From assembly GCA_023052935.1 (NCBI GenBank), contig CM041295.1, positions 21,948,880-22,012,879 of the forward strand: a stretch of 64,000 nucleotides of DNA, read 5' to 3'. The notes beneath the pieces were generated by a model. It searched no databases. It was not told where the DNA came from and saw only the letters and a program-made list of their open reading frames with translations. This document shows, in pieces, positions 32,263 to 42,552 of this stretch; position 1 is the first letter of the stretch, and every line of letters begins with the position of its first letter. The DNA is from Piezodorus guildinii (Eukaryota > Arthropoda > Insecta > Hemiptera > Pentatomidae). The translations under genes and the position numbers were made by a program.

Positions 32263-33191
32263 TTGGGTTGTTTCACATGAAATGTCCGTTTTTATAGTTT
32301 CTGAAATACATAAAGGATTTTACACGACTCTGTTGTTTTCTTCCGAATGTTTAAATATTTAAAGTAAACAGTTACTAATCCTCTACCTTTGTATTATAAA
32401 CATTAGCTTCCCAATCAATTACCCACTTTTTAATATACCTACAAATATGAACATGGAAACACGCGATTTTCGAGTAATATTATTGTACGAGTTTAAACTC
32501 GGCCATTCAGCAGCTGAGGCCGCTAAAAATATTTGCAAGGCGTTTAGGGAAGCGAGTGTTAATGAACGGACCCTTCGCCGTTGGTTTGCTAAGTTTTCAG
32601 CTGGGGATACCGACTTGGAAAACTTGCCTCCAAGGAAGAAAGACCTCCGTCCGCAATAGACAACAATGTCGTCAAACATACAGTAGAAGGAAACCCCTAC
32701 CAAACAGTTAAAGGACTCTCAGCACAACTAAATGCAAGTGCATCTACCGTTTCCAGACATTTAAAGTGTATCGGAAAGTAAAAAACCTCGATACATGGGT
32801 ACCTCATGATCTCACTGAGCGGCAGCAAGATCCCATGTTTCAAAACATACCGTGCAAAAATTGAAAGAAATTCACTACGAAGTTCTTCCGCACCCACCAT
32901 ATTCTCCCGACTTGTTCTCCAACAGATTACCACCTGTTCGGGAATTTTGACAACTTCGTCAAAGGAAAACTTTTTGAAAATGATGATCAAGTGAAAAGTG
33001 CGTTTTTAGATTTTGTTTCACTTCAAAGCTCAGAGTTTTTCAGTTCGGGGATAAAAAAGTTGGTGTCACGTTGGGAAAAATGTGTAAAAAACGAAGGTCA
33101 ATACTTAGAATAAAATTATCTTGTTTTCATATCGTACTTTTAATAAAAATCATTTAACTTGAAAACGGACATTTCATGTGACACAACCCAA
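32263..33191 (+). mobile_element. mariner (irritans-like) element, internally deleted
   Basis: Inverted ends of about 28 bp starting TTGGGTTGTTTCACATGAAA on the left with TTGGGTTGTGTCACATGAAA as the reverse of the right end. TA precedes the left end; the right flank has lost it. 929 bp, against about 1.3 kb for complete mariners. Confidence 0.92.
32447..33113 (+). pseudogene. mariner transposase, deleted
   Basis: N-terminal helix-turn-helix part METRDFRVILLYEFKLGHSA, then AAEAAKNICKAFREASVNER and RRWFAKFSAGDTDLENLP in one frame (32447-32659). A frame change follows, then TVKGLSAQLNASASTVSRHL and LTERQQDPMFQ. A deletion joins this to KLKE.HYEVLPHPPYSPDL, and the end is FSSGIKKLVSRWEKCVKN. The first two catalytic Asp regions are lost in the deletion. 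The same deletion is present in the copy at 58631-59546. Confidence 0.88.
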
Positions 33192-33214
33192 AACTTTGTA
33201 ATTTATAAATTTTT

Positions 33215-33485
33215 TTCAAAAACGGCTCTAAGGATTTTGATTAAACTCCCCATATTGATGCAAAAATTTAATGGGATTTAATGCCATGTGGGTTTCATTC
33301 TGATTGAAATTGCCTGACAGGGCTTAAATGACTTCTTTTAAATCTTCTTTTCAAGCATCTCTCATTTTGTAGTTTCGGATAAAGTAACCATTTTATCTTG
33401 TTAGCATTAATATAAAACTCGTAAATATACGAGCTAAACGAATTTAATAACCAACTAAAGGAGCAAAGAGCAAAAAACGTATCTA
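33215..33485 (-). mobile_element. Helentron-like interior fragment
   Basis: Blocks CAAAAACGGCTCTAAGGATT and CTGACAGGGCTTAAATG match the family interior in minus orientation; both ends are missing. Confidence 0.6.
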
Positions 33486-33489
33486 TTTT

Positions 33490-34374
33490 TACTTTCACTA
33501 ACCTATATATGAAATATATAGAAAGGGAAAGTATTGCGATCGTGACAATTTTCGAATTCCAGAAATACACGTTTTAGGGTCCCCTGAGTCCAAATGACCA
33601 AGTCCCGAAAAAATGTGTGTGTGTTCCTGTGTATGTATGGTAAGTCTAGCGCAAAACCGAAAAGTCGAACTCAACTTCATATTTAAGAAAACTATATGCC
33701 CCAGATGTTAAAGCAACTTTTTCATCTAAATCGGCTACCTAGAAGAGTCACTTTATACCATGCGTTTTGCACTTTTTTACGAATTTCTCGATAACGGCTC
33801 TAACGATTTTGATTAAATTCGCTATATTGATGTAAAATTTAATATTATGTAGGTTTGATTCTGACTAAAATAGCGTGATAGGGCTTAAATACCGATATTT
33901 TAAATTTTCTTCCCCTAAACTACCTTTAATTTTGTACATTCCAAAATATTAAAAAAAATGTCTTAATGACATCAATGAACGACGGCTAAATATACAAGTT
34001 GGACGAATTTGATGACTAACTAAACGATAAAAGAACAAAAAAAATTGTATGTCATTTTTTTTTTTTTTTTTATTATAAGAACAGTAATATAGACGTATAA
34101 TACCGTTGGAAAGAGAAAGTTTTTGGAAACGAAAAATTATCTGGTACTCAAAGTTGAAGAAGGTAATATAAACTGACGAATAGGGAATAAACTTATTACT
34201 GATTAACAATTTAATGTAGTATTATTTAATCTAAATCATATGTTGACAATTAAAATGTATACACGTTTTATTCAAATTAACATAGAATATTTTTCGAATT
34301 AAAGCATATTTAATAGGTTTTAAATTGATTTAAACTGACAAGGTAAGTGGAAGTCGTGTGTTGCCCGCACCAGA
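33490..34374 (-). mobile_element. Helentron/HINE-like element, near full length
   Basis: Minus copy with the 3' hairpin TATATATGAAATATATAG at 33505-33522 and the 5' end GTAAGTGGAAGTCGTGTGTT...CCAGA at 34343-34374. This copy shows that the 3' hairpin has a GAA loop in its longer form. Confidence 0.78.
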
Positions 34375-34664
34375 TTTTTTTTACATAAGAACAGTAATAT
34401 AGATGTATAATATACCGTAGAAAAATTATGATTTGAAAGAAACATGTTTTTTACGGACAATGTTGTTTAAGGTAATATTGAGCAATAAAGAGACGGAAAA
34501 AAATAGTAGAAAATAATATTATAAATTATGATCTAAAACAAATGTTTCCAACGAAAATCAACGTAATTCTTGAACTTTTTTTTTAAATTTTAACTTAATT
34601 AAAAAGTTTTCATATTGATTTCAACAACGGAGGTAAGCTAAAGTCGTGTGTTGCCCGCACCAGA
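34375..34664 (-). mobile_element. tandem extra Helentron-like 5' terminus, unit 1
   Basis: A 290 bp unit ending in the family 5' end (minus orientation), starting with the internal TTACATAAGAACAGTAATAT. Directly follows the 5' end of the 33490 copy. Confidence 0.85.
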
Positions 34665-34956
34665 TTTTTTTTTACATAAGAACAGTAATATAGACGTATA
34701 ATATACCGTAGAAAAATTATGATTTGAAAGAAACATGTTTTTTACGGACAATGTTGTTTAAGGTAATATTGAGCAATAAAGAGACGGAAAAAAAATAGTA
34801 GAAAATAATATTATAAATTATGATCTAAAACAAATATTTCCAACGAAAATCAACGTAATTCTTGAACTTTTTTTTTAAATTTTAACTTAATTAAAAAGTT
34901 TTCATATTGATTTCAACAACGGAGGTAAGCTAAAGTCGTGTGTTGCGCGCACCAGA
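34665..34956 (-). mobile_element. tandem extra Helentron-like 5' terminus, unit 2
   Basis: A 292 bp repeat of unit 1 with only a handful of differences (CCCG/GCGC near the end, one extra A). It is much closer to unit 1 than either is to the 33490 copy, so the duplication is recent. Confidence 0.88.
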
Positions 34957-35285
34957 TTTTGAAATATTATTTTATATTAAAATGAATATTCGGTTTTGGG
35001 TATATGGGAATTCTGAAAATTGTCAGTGAAATTTGATAAGACAGAATGTTCTTCACCACATCCTTGATTGTATGTCCAATGTTTGTGATCTTCAGGTACT
35101 GCACTTGACAGGTATTGACCTGACCAGATTGTATCTGATTCCTAATATATATTAATAGCCCAAGTCCCTAGAATGGGCTTGGTACCGATAAGATCCAACG
35201 ACACTATGTTTATTGTAATGACACTACATGTTTGCACTTTTATCTTTTAGTAGGATGTCATTTTCGTTCAAATTATATATTAGAT
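34957..35285. other. no gene recognised
   Basis: Single-copy-looking sequence; nothing recognised. Confidence 0.45.
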
Positions 35286-36030
35286 AAATAGATAGAAAGT
35301 ATGTTTATTTTTCAAAATTACAGCAAATAGAAAATAAACAAATAAAAATTAAAACAATATACAAATTACAAAATACAATAACAAAAATTAGAAACACTAC
35401 ATGGTCTATTGACCGTCCGCGGAGTCTGTGTTTATTGACAAAATTAACCTTTAATCTATCAATATAAATAATTAATAACAATATAAGAAACAAACACTTC
35501 GGATGTTATTTATGTACTAAAATTAATTCACAAATAGTCACATTCACAAATAGTTAAATTCTTTCGTTAGCATCATTCTATAAGAGAAAGCCGATCTAGA
35601 GAAATTAACTAACGCCAGCCAATCTTTTCCATTTACTAACTCTAAAATTTGATCCCATGTTAAATTTTTAGATTGATATTTTTTTCTAGACTCTGAAAGT
35701 ATCGGACAGGCAGCCAAAAAGTGAAAAAGATCTTCTGTTTCATTTGTATTACACAAACTACATCTATTATTTGTTTTCATGGAATTTTTATGATTGAGGT
35801 TTTTTAAAACATCACTCCTCATTTTAATTAGCCATCTAATCACCTCCAGGTAACATTTGTCAGTAATGTAATTTACTGTGGCTGGATATACGTTTTGGAA
35901 TTTCTAACTTCCATAATATTTTGACTATAAATATTTTTTTGCATTTGATATTGCATGCTGCTAAACTATTTTCCCATAACTTAATATAATCAGAGTTAGA
36001 TAGATTTTTATTTATCTTGGTTTTTCTTTA
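35286..36030 (-). pseudogene. LINE C-terminal fragment with C-x2-C-x9-H-x4-C finger
   Basis: The frame open from 35843 to 35544 reads VIRWLIKMRSDVLKN upstream and in frame, then CSLCNTNETEDLFHFLAACP, a zinc-finger motif common after the RT domain of several LINE clades. Upstream sequence to about 36030 continues in broken frames (LWENSLAACNIKCKK). The 3'UTR runs to about 35286. The same finger occurs at 61859 (CPICNSGEPEDLNHFLLQCP). Clade not resolved. Confidence 0.75.
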
Positions 36031-36039
36031 GTACTAAAT

Positions 36040-36530
36040 AGATGATATAGTTATTTTTATAGATTCTACAGAATTAAAGATACTTTAGAGGAAGAAAATT
36101 TAAATTATCGGCATTTAGGCCTTGTCAGACTATTTCGATCAGAATGAAACCTACATGATATTAATTCCATTAACATTTACATCGATATAGGCATTTTATT
36201 CAAAATTGTAAGAACCGTTTTTTAGAAAATCGTAAAAATATACAGAATGCCTGGTATAAAGTGGCTCTTCTGGTTAGCTGATTTTGATGAAAAAGTTGCT
36301 GTAACTCTCGGGCGTATAGTTGTCTTAAATCTGAAGTTTCAGTTTCGTACGACTTATCGTTTTTGCTCTAGACTTACCACACACACACACAGACAGACCT
36401 TTTATCGGGACTAGGTCATTTGGACTTAAGGGGTCCTTAAACGTGTATTTCGGGGGAAAACTGGAATTCGAAAATTTTCACGATCGCAATACTTTCCTTA
36501 ACGCAATATTTCATATATAGGTTGTTACAG
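36040..36530 (+). mobile_element. Helentron-like 3' half
   Basis: Family interior from GATATAGTTATTTTTATAGA to the 3' end, TTTCATATATAGG; 5' half missing. Confidence 0.7.
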
Positions 36531-37149
36531 TTAAAATTTACAAAAAAATAAAATAAATTTTAATAAAGAATTCCCTAACCGTAACTATGCCCCAGGTTCT
36601 CGGTGGAGACAGGCGGGTTCCACAATAAATTTATCTCGAGCGCCACGCTATTTGCTTATATCTATATTATTTAAAAAAAAATGAGGTAAATAGCGAAACC
36701 CTTTAAATTAATATCTTTAATGAAAATAAAAATTAAATTTACAAACCGACAAAAAAAAATTATTAATAACAGGTGGATACTAACTCTTTATAACTCACAG
36801 TCTGAAATCATGTACCTATCCCATGAGCTATGGAATCATATGACGTCACCATACCTTATGGTTACATACCTTTATGGATTATTAGACTCGACGAGGGTTG
36901 TACAGTATTAACTGTTTAAGGTTAATATTAATAAGTAAATATTCAAGATCCAATTTTTTAATGAAAAAAAAAATACATAGTTAAATTGGTTATACAAAAA
37001 CTACAAAACATAATTTTATTTCTAATTCAAAAAAACAGAAAAGAAATAAATTATTCAACAACAAAACATATTTACAACTTATACTAACTTTTCTTCTATT
37101 GCCTGAAACTACTACTTTCGTTTATCAGTCACCATACACAAACCAAAAG
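36531..37149. other. no gene recognised
   Basis: AT-rich; nothing recognised. Confidence 0.5.
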
Positions 37150-37163
37150 TTATTTACAAAATG

Positions 37164-37374
37164 TTATAGGTGGAATAATCAGGAATCAGTCATTTTTTGA
37201 AAAAAAATTTATTTTGCCAACGTTTCGGCTCAAGCTTGGGAGCCATCATCAGGGCATTACTGAGCCATGTCCAAGCATAAACTGATTATGAAACGTTGGC
37301 CGAATTTCAAAAAATGCCTGATTCCTGATTATTCCACCTATAATAGTTTCCACAGTCGACTATACATCCTCAAT
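37164..37374. mobile_element. palindromic Penelope-associated element with hammerhead-like core
   Basis: 211 bp, flanked by TTATTTACAAAATG (37150-37163) and TTATTTACCAAATG (37375-37388), a 14 bp duplication with one mismatch. Arms are inverted (GGTGGAATAATCAGGAATCA). On the minus strand the loop region reads CCAACGTTTC ... CTGATGATGGCTC CCAAGCTT GAGCC GAAACGTTGG: the order stem III-H, loop, CUGAUGA, stem II, GAAA, stem III of a type III hammerhead, but with one extra base before stem II. Confidence 0.78.
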
Positions 37375-37388
37375 TTATTTACCAAATG

Positions 37389-37658
37389 ATATTCACCAAG
37401 GTTCGGGATGAGGGTTAGGTTTGGGGTTAGGAGGAAGGCAGTTTTTCAGTTTCCAATTTCTCCTCGAGAACCAACCCTGGCTTCCTTCCTTGTCCGGCTG
37501 AGTTATTCCGTCTGGACTTGTCCCTGGGCGCACTAATTATCTCAGTCTAATCTGAACCACTCGGCAATAGCTGCTATGCCACAATGTCTCTTTTTCACAC
37601 ACCCTCTCCGGTAGCTCACTGCCTTTCTCCATCTCGCTTCCAGACTCCCCTTATCCCT
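37389..37658. other. no gene recognised
   Basis: Less AT-rich, contains a few GGGTTAG-like blocks at 37407-37430 and pyrimidine-rich sequence; no domain recognised. Confidence 0.4.
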
Positions 37659-37672
37659 CACCAGAGTATATA

Positions 37673-37937
37673 TTGTTTGTTTATTCGTTTAACGCCACTT
37701 TATGCTACTACGGCTAATCGGACGATGCTACAGTGGGAGTCCTAAATTTTGCCTATCCAGGTTATATTAGGATAGGGATCTTTAACGAGTACCCGACATC
37801 GCACAGGCTCGGGACCACCTTTTAACGTACCCTCCGAAGGACGGCATAACTAAGGATTTTTAATCCACCCGCAGGTTTGAACCCGCGACCTTTGGCATAG
37901 AAAGCTGTTATGCTAGCAACTACGCTATGGGTGACCC
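37673..37937 (-). mobile_element. tRNA-derived SINE, full length
   Basis: Perfect 14 bp duplication CACCAGAGTATATA at 37659-37672 and 37938-37951. Read on the minus strand it starts with a tRNA-like head holding an A box (TAGCGTAGTTG) and B box (GGTTCAAACCT), the RNA polymerase III promoter. The head is followed by a body with CCGTCCTTCGGAGGG and ACGTTAAA blocks, and a 3' end GCGTTAAACGAATAAACAAA. 265 bp. Other copies: 44189, 21341, 19874. Confidence 0.9.
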
Positions 37938-38159
37938 CACCAGAGTATATAATAAGGACTTCTATTTACGCTTCAGTAATACTTAATCTAAACTTAAAGA
38001 TAACACGAAAATTTTAATTACCTATTTACATTTAGCATACATTTATTTATTTGTTTAATATATTTTTTTCATCGAGCTATCAAAAGTAACCTTAATTTCT
38101 ATTAATTCAACTGATAATTTTTTTTTTTTTTTTAAACGTAACAAGGTAAGTGAAAGTAT

Positions 38160-38805
38160 TAAAGCCTATATTTCAATAAAAAAAATGTTAAAGCTAATTG
38201 GTCTAATAATAAATAAATGACTGCTTTATGCATTCCTGTTAAATTTTCTTAAGTGGATATAGTACTTATTGGAAATCAACGTCTCAGTTGTTGTGCTGTT
38301 TGAATGTAAACTGTAAATAGGCAAGAGTTTGGGTTATTTGGACGGATGTTGAGGAATTGGTATCGATTCAAACTCAAACAATAGGGCTCGGAAACGGCAA
38401 AGAGAAGAGGAGTAATTTATCAAGAGTGACGTTAATATATGTAGCTATTTAGAAGGATTGTGTCTAAGTGTCCCCATGTCGTCTCGCCGGACCATATATT
38501 TTACTTTGTTAATATCCAGCATAGCTATGGCTTTGATCTAGACGGGAAGTGTGGTATTTTTGTTATTTTATTAATATGAGTCAGCTGTCAATAATAGGAA
38601 TAAATTTAGGGATGAACCGTTTCCAAAAATACTAAGTGCCAGATAACAGCTGAATAACCTGCTCTGGGATTGGAACGTACGAAATAAACATATAATTTAA
38701 TTGCTATTTATGAAGCAATATCATTTTTTTAGTGAAAGGAGACCAATTTATTATTTTGCCTCGAGGTAAGCTGGCGTCTATTTTTATATTTTTTTTTTAT
38801 TGTTT
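38160..38805. other. no gene recognised
   Basis: Only a short Helentron-like 5' end remnant (AAGGTAAGTGAAAGT at 38142) lies just before it; nothing else recognised. Confidence 0.45.
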
Positions 38806-39977
38806 AAGATCCGTTACCTTGGACTTCTACTTGACAAACGTCTAACATGGAATCCGCACACTAGACTGAAACGACAAGAAACAGCTCGCCGCTTTCGGTT
38901 ACTTCAACACTTACTAACAAACGCTCTAAAATTCCACTTTAATACAAAAGACTCATCTACATGACCATCATAAGACCTATGTGGACTTACGGAGTTGAGC
39001 TATGTTGCTCCACTAAACCATCAAATTCTTCCCGTCTTCAATCCTTAAAATCACAATAGTTCCTATTCATCCCTGTTTACTCAGTCTGCTGGTGTTCCTC
39101 AAGGTAGTATCCTAGGACCTGTCCTTTACACAGTTTATACAGCTGATATCCCAACACCTTCCTTTCTACCTATGTTGATGGGACCTGTGTGTTATCAGTC
39201 AATATCGATCCGACTATTGCCTCTCAAACTCTTCAATACTACATCCGAGACCTGAGGTATGGTGTCAGAATTGGAGAATTAAAATAAATTCCTTCAAATC
39301 CCACCAAATAACCTTTACCCTTCGTCGTAAACCTATGTCACCCTGTCCTACAGTATCCTTTAATAATATTCCGCTTGTTCCAGTTGAACAGATCCGTTAC
39401 CTAGGACTTCTACTTGACAAACGTCTAACATGGAATCCGCACACTAGACTGAAACGACAAGAAACTGCTCGCCGCTTTCGGTTACTTCAACACTTACTAA
39501 ACAAACATTCTAAACTTCCACTTTACTACAAAAGACTCATCGACATGACCATCATAAGACCTATCTGGATTTACGGAGTTGAGCTATGGGGCTCCACAAA
39601 ACCATCAAATTCTTCTCGTCTTCAATCCTTACAATCCAAAATCCTTCGAAAAATCCTCAAAACTCCTTATTTTGTCACGAACAAGCTCATCCATAACGAC
39701 CTTAATATTCCCTTTGTAGCTGATTTGGCCCGAACCAAGTATCAATCCTTCCATGACAAACTCCATTCCCTCTCTAAACCCACTAGTTTCAATACTTGCT
39801 TCCTCTTCTATTCCTGACAATCCTCCGAGGCGCCTGAAAAGAAGTTGGCCTCGAGACCTTCTAGTTTAGATTCATAGGGAGTGATGCCAGTGGGTATTTT
39901 CTCTTAATGTATATTATCTGACAGCTAATTTACTTGATGTATTTACTAATACAGTTGTAAATCTCAATAAATGGAAA
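38806..39977 (+). mobile_element. Jockey-clade LINE, rearranged copy
   Basis: 38806-39056 carries the RT segment from IRYLGLLLDKRLTW to SSRLQSLKSQ. At 39057 the sequence jumps back to an earlier RT segment (QSAGVPQGSILGPVLYTVYT) and runs through the same region again to the 3'UTR and poly(A) at about 39965. The RT segment is therefore present twice in direct order, 0.6 kb apart. Confidence 0.85.
39335..39817 (+). pseudogene. Jockey-clade RT C-terminal frame
   Basis: 160 open codons: VPVEQIRYLGLLLDKRLTWN, ETARRFRLLQHLLNKHSK, WIYGVELWGSTKPSNSSRLQ, KILRKILKTPYFVTNKLIHN, NIPFVADLARTKYQ. Continues after a frame break to PPRRLKRSWPRDLL-like sequence. RT thumb region without the catalytic boxes. 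Confidence 0.85.
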
Positions 39978-40154
39978 AAAAAAATATTTTTTGGCAAGTA
40001 TAATAAAACATATACTAATAAAAACAGCAAATAATTATACAATGGTTTATTATTTCCAAATAATTTTATCATGGATTTAAAATTGACATATCAATAAAAT
40101 TGTAGGTTTATATTTCTTCACAAAAAAAAGTTTATCACAGTAAAACTTTAACGA

Positions 40155-40187
40155 GTCAACGTTTCGGGGGCCTTCCCCATCATCAGG
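40155..40187 (-). ncRNA. hammerhead-like core, isolated
   Basis: Minus strand reads CTGATGA T GGGG AAGG CCCC CGAAACGTTGAC. Conserved core boxes CUGAUGA and GAAA flank a GGGG/CCCC stem, but there are unpaired bases next to the stem and the inverted partner for stem III is missing nearby. Activity is doubtful. Confidence 0.4.
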
Positions 40188-40285
40188 ACTCACTGAGTTG
40201 TCCAAAAGTTAAAAATCCATTTTTTAATTTAAAATGTTGTCAAAATTGTCTTTAAAATAAAACTATAATGAACAGGGAACAACAA

Positions 40286-40339
40286 TCATCCCACCTCACA
40301 TATGTTATAAGGGGCCAAAGAATATGTGAGGTGGGATGA
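40286..40339. repeat. 18 bp perfect inverted repeat
   Basis: TCATCCCACCTCACATAT at 40286 and its exact complement ending at 40339, spacer 18 bp. Small hairpin of unknown role. Confidence 0.85.
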
Positions 40340-40607
40340 CTTTTTTTTTGGAAGAAATAGAAACCTAATATTTTATTGATATAATTTGCAATCTTCCTTT
40401 AAACCTGTTTTTATTATTAAAAATTAACATAATGTGTAGCAATTAACTTCTATGTATAGGATTCAATTATTCAAAGAGCTTAAGAAAGACAAACCAGCTA
40501 TACTGTCAATTTATATTCAAGGGAAATTGTCTATCAGGATCGCTGAGTTAAAAACGCTATATTTCCGCTATTTCTTAACTTATTTCAATTATAATTTTTT
40601 TACTTTC

Positions 40608-41370
40608 ACTTTACTAGACATGAAATATATATTAAGGGAAGGTATTGCGATTTTTAAAATTTTAGAATTCGGGTTTTAGTGTCCCACGTTTTAGGGTACC
40701 CTGAGTCCAAATAAGCAAGTCCCAAAAAAAGATGTGTGTGAGTGGTAGATCTAGCCGGAAAACGAAAAGTCATTCAAAACTGAAATTTCATATTTAAGAC
40801 AACTATACACATGAGATGTTACAGCAACTATTTCACAAAATCAGCTGACCGAAAGTACTACTTTATACCAATCATTTTGCATAATTTTCTCAAAACCTAT
40901 TAATGATTTCGATTAAACTCGCTATATCGATATAAAATTTAATGGACTTCAATACCATGTAGATTGCATTCTGATTGGAATAGGCTGACATGACAGAGAA
41001 GCCGATTTTTAATTTTTTTTTTTAAATATAATTTTTGATATTGTAAATTTAAAAAAAATATTTTATTTTAAGCAATTAATATGTATATCGTTAGAAAGCT
41101 AAAACTTTTAGAAAACATTTAATCTTATGTATAAAGTTATAAAAAGTAATGTAAAATGAAGAAAAGGGAATAAATTAATTACTGATTATTATAGATAAAA
41201 ATTTTATATTGTTTTATTATTTAATATTAATCATATGTTTCCAGCAAAACTGAATAAACTTTCTATTTAAATTAACTTAATGTTTTTTTTTTCAAATTTA
41301 AGTTTATTTAATAGTTTTTAAATTGATTTTAATAGCCAAGGTAAGTGATAGTCGTGCTGTCTGTACCAGA
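40608..41370 (-). mobile_element. Helentron/HINE-like element, decayed
   Basis: Minus copy: hairpin end ACTTTACTAGACATGAAATA at 40610 and family 5' end GTAAGTGATAGTCGTG...CCAGA ending at 41370. Confidence 0.7.
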
Positions 41371-41840
41371 TTTTTTTTTGTTTTGTAGTGAATTTAGTTC
41401 TTTTTCGATAACCTATGGACAATCCCAACCAAGTGATGAAATTTTCAATAACAAGCTCGAAAAATATATAATAGCATTAAATAATATCATTACAACTTAC
41501 AAAATTTATTATTCCATGTCCGCTAATGAAGTTGTTAAATAAATAAATAAGAGGCGATTGCTGGAGATGGAAAAAATCTGTTTCGTTTATCTTGAGGAAG
41601 GGAACTTTTCAGAGTGGCCATAAGATATTTACACAAGTAATTTCTGAGCTGTATCCCCTCTCCTTCCTTATACCCCCTCCCCTCCAAAGCGTATTATTGT
41701 TTAATTAGAATAGTTTCTTGGCCCCTTTTTTTTCGATTTTTTTTTTTAACTATGTCAAGTCTGTTACAGACCAGACCTATAAGAGGCCAAAAAGAATTAA
41801 AAACACACACACACACATTAAAAAGTAGTACTTATTATAA
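41371..41840. other. no gene recognised
   Basis: Contains a short (CA)n run at 41803-41817; nothing else recognised. Confidence 0.45.
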
Positions 41841-41844
41841 TAGG

Positions 41845-41917
41845 AAGCGGCGTGGTCTAGTGGAAAGAGCGCTAGTCTGCTGTGCTCCGGGTCCTGGGTT
41901 CGAATCCCGGCTGTGTT
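41845..41917 (+). pseudogene. tRNA-like sequence with pol III A and B boxes
   Basis: TGGTCTAGTGG (A box, 41853-41863) and GGTTCGAATCC (B box, 41898-41908) are both near perfect and properly spaced. The T arm pairs (CTGGG/CCCGG). The acceptor ends and the anticodon arm do not pair, so it is a tRNA pseudogene or the head of a second SINE family rather than a working tRNA. Confidence 0.6.
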
Positions 41918-41987
41918 AGAATATTATTTATTCAAGGTACTAAAGGACATTTTTTTCGAAATTAATATTTTGACGTATTTGTATTCT

Positions 41988-42090
41988 AATAATAATAATA
42001 ATAATAGGCATACCGAACCCGAAGGTTCGATGTCGATACCACCAAATTCCGCTTACACAGGCTCCTCCCAAGATCAGCCTTAACGCAATC
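41988..42090 (-). pseudogene. RTE-like LINE 3' end (split by Gypsy-like element)
   Basis: (TTA)n tail in reverse at 41988-42008, then the family C-terminal coding end (ACCACCAAATTCCG). Missing about 30 bp relative to the 18522 copy. Continues at 42553. Confidence 0.8.
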
Positions 42091-42552
42091 TGTTTAAATT
42101 TATATTGGAAGATTAGACATATCAAAATAATTATTATAATTTAACACATAACATAATCTATTTCTTAATTGCAACCTCCAGCTCATCAAACATATGGGAG
42201 CTTTAGCAATGTGACTACATCTAAACATCCTCCCCTTTAAGTATTGATACACTAAATTAAATTTACAAAACAAATAATATGGATATTATAGCTGTAAGAA
42301 ACATAATACAAGACTAATATCTAATATAATAAAAATAAAGGAAACATTGATTAAATAAAAAAATAAAAAAAAAGTTTTTAGACAGAGACTGACAAGTGTC
42401 TTCAATCTGGAAATCTTATAGGCCTTCTTAATATTCTTCCTGACCTAGTTTGGTAACCTTCATAATTAACTACAAAATTATTATCAGCATTATCTCTCTG
42501 TTAATTATAATTATATGCATTATCAGCATTATAATGTGACTATATCTAAACA
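42091..42552 (-). mobile_element. 462 bp Gypsy-like LTR retrotransposon remnant with 5 bp target duplication
   Basis: On the minus strand the element starts TGTTTAGATATAGTCACATT at 42552 and ends TAAATTTAAACA at 42091. The flanks are GATTG on both sides (CAATC at 42086-42090 and 42553-42557). A polypurine tract CTTAAAGGGGAGGA precedes a second LTR start TGTTTAGATGTAGTCACATT at 42228, giving a 138 bp 3' LTR. Just inside lies the end of a pol frame, YEGYQTRSGRILRRPIRFPD and stop, the integrase C-terminal TRSGR motif of Gypsy-type elements. Only about 20 bp of the 5' LTR survive; nearly all of gag and pol is deleted. Confidence 0.85.

Noticed and set aside
37400..37440. Telomere-like GGGTTAG blocks
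   Set aside because: Only two or three irregular copies; not a telomeric or interstitial telomere array.
40155..40187. Active hammerhead ribozyme
   Set aside because: Boxes CUGAUGA and GAAA are present but stem II is displaced by unpaired bases and the stem III partner was not found. Only a hammerhead-like core is claimed.
41845..41917. Functional tRNA gene
   Set aside because: A and B boxes are good, but acceptor and anticodon stems do not pair and no clear anticodon loop can be drawn.
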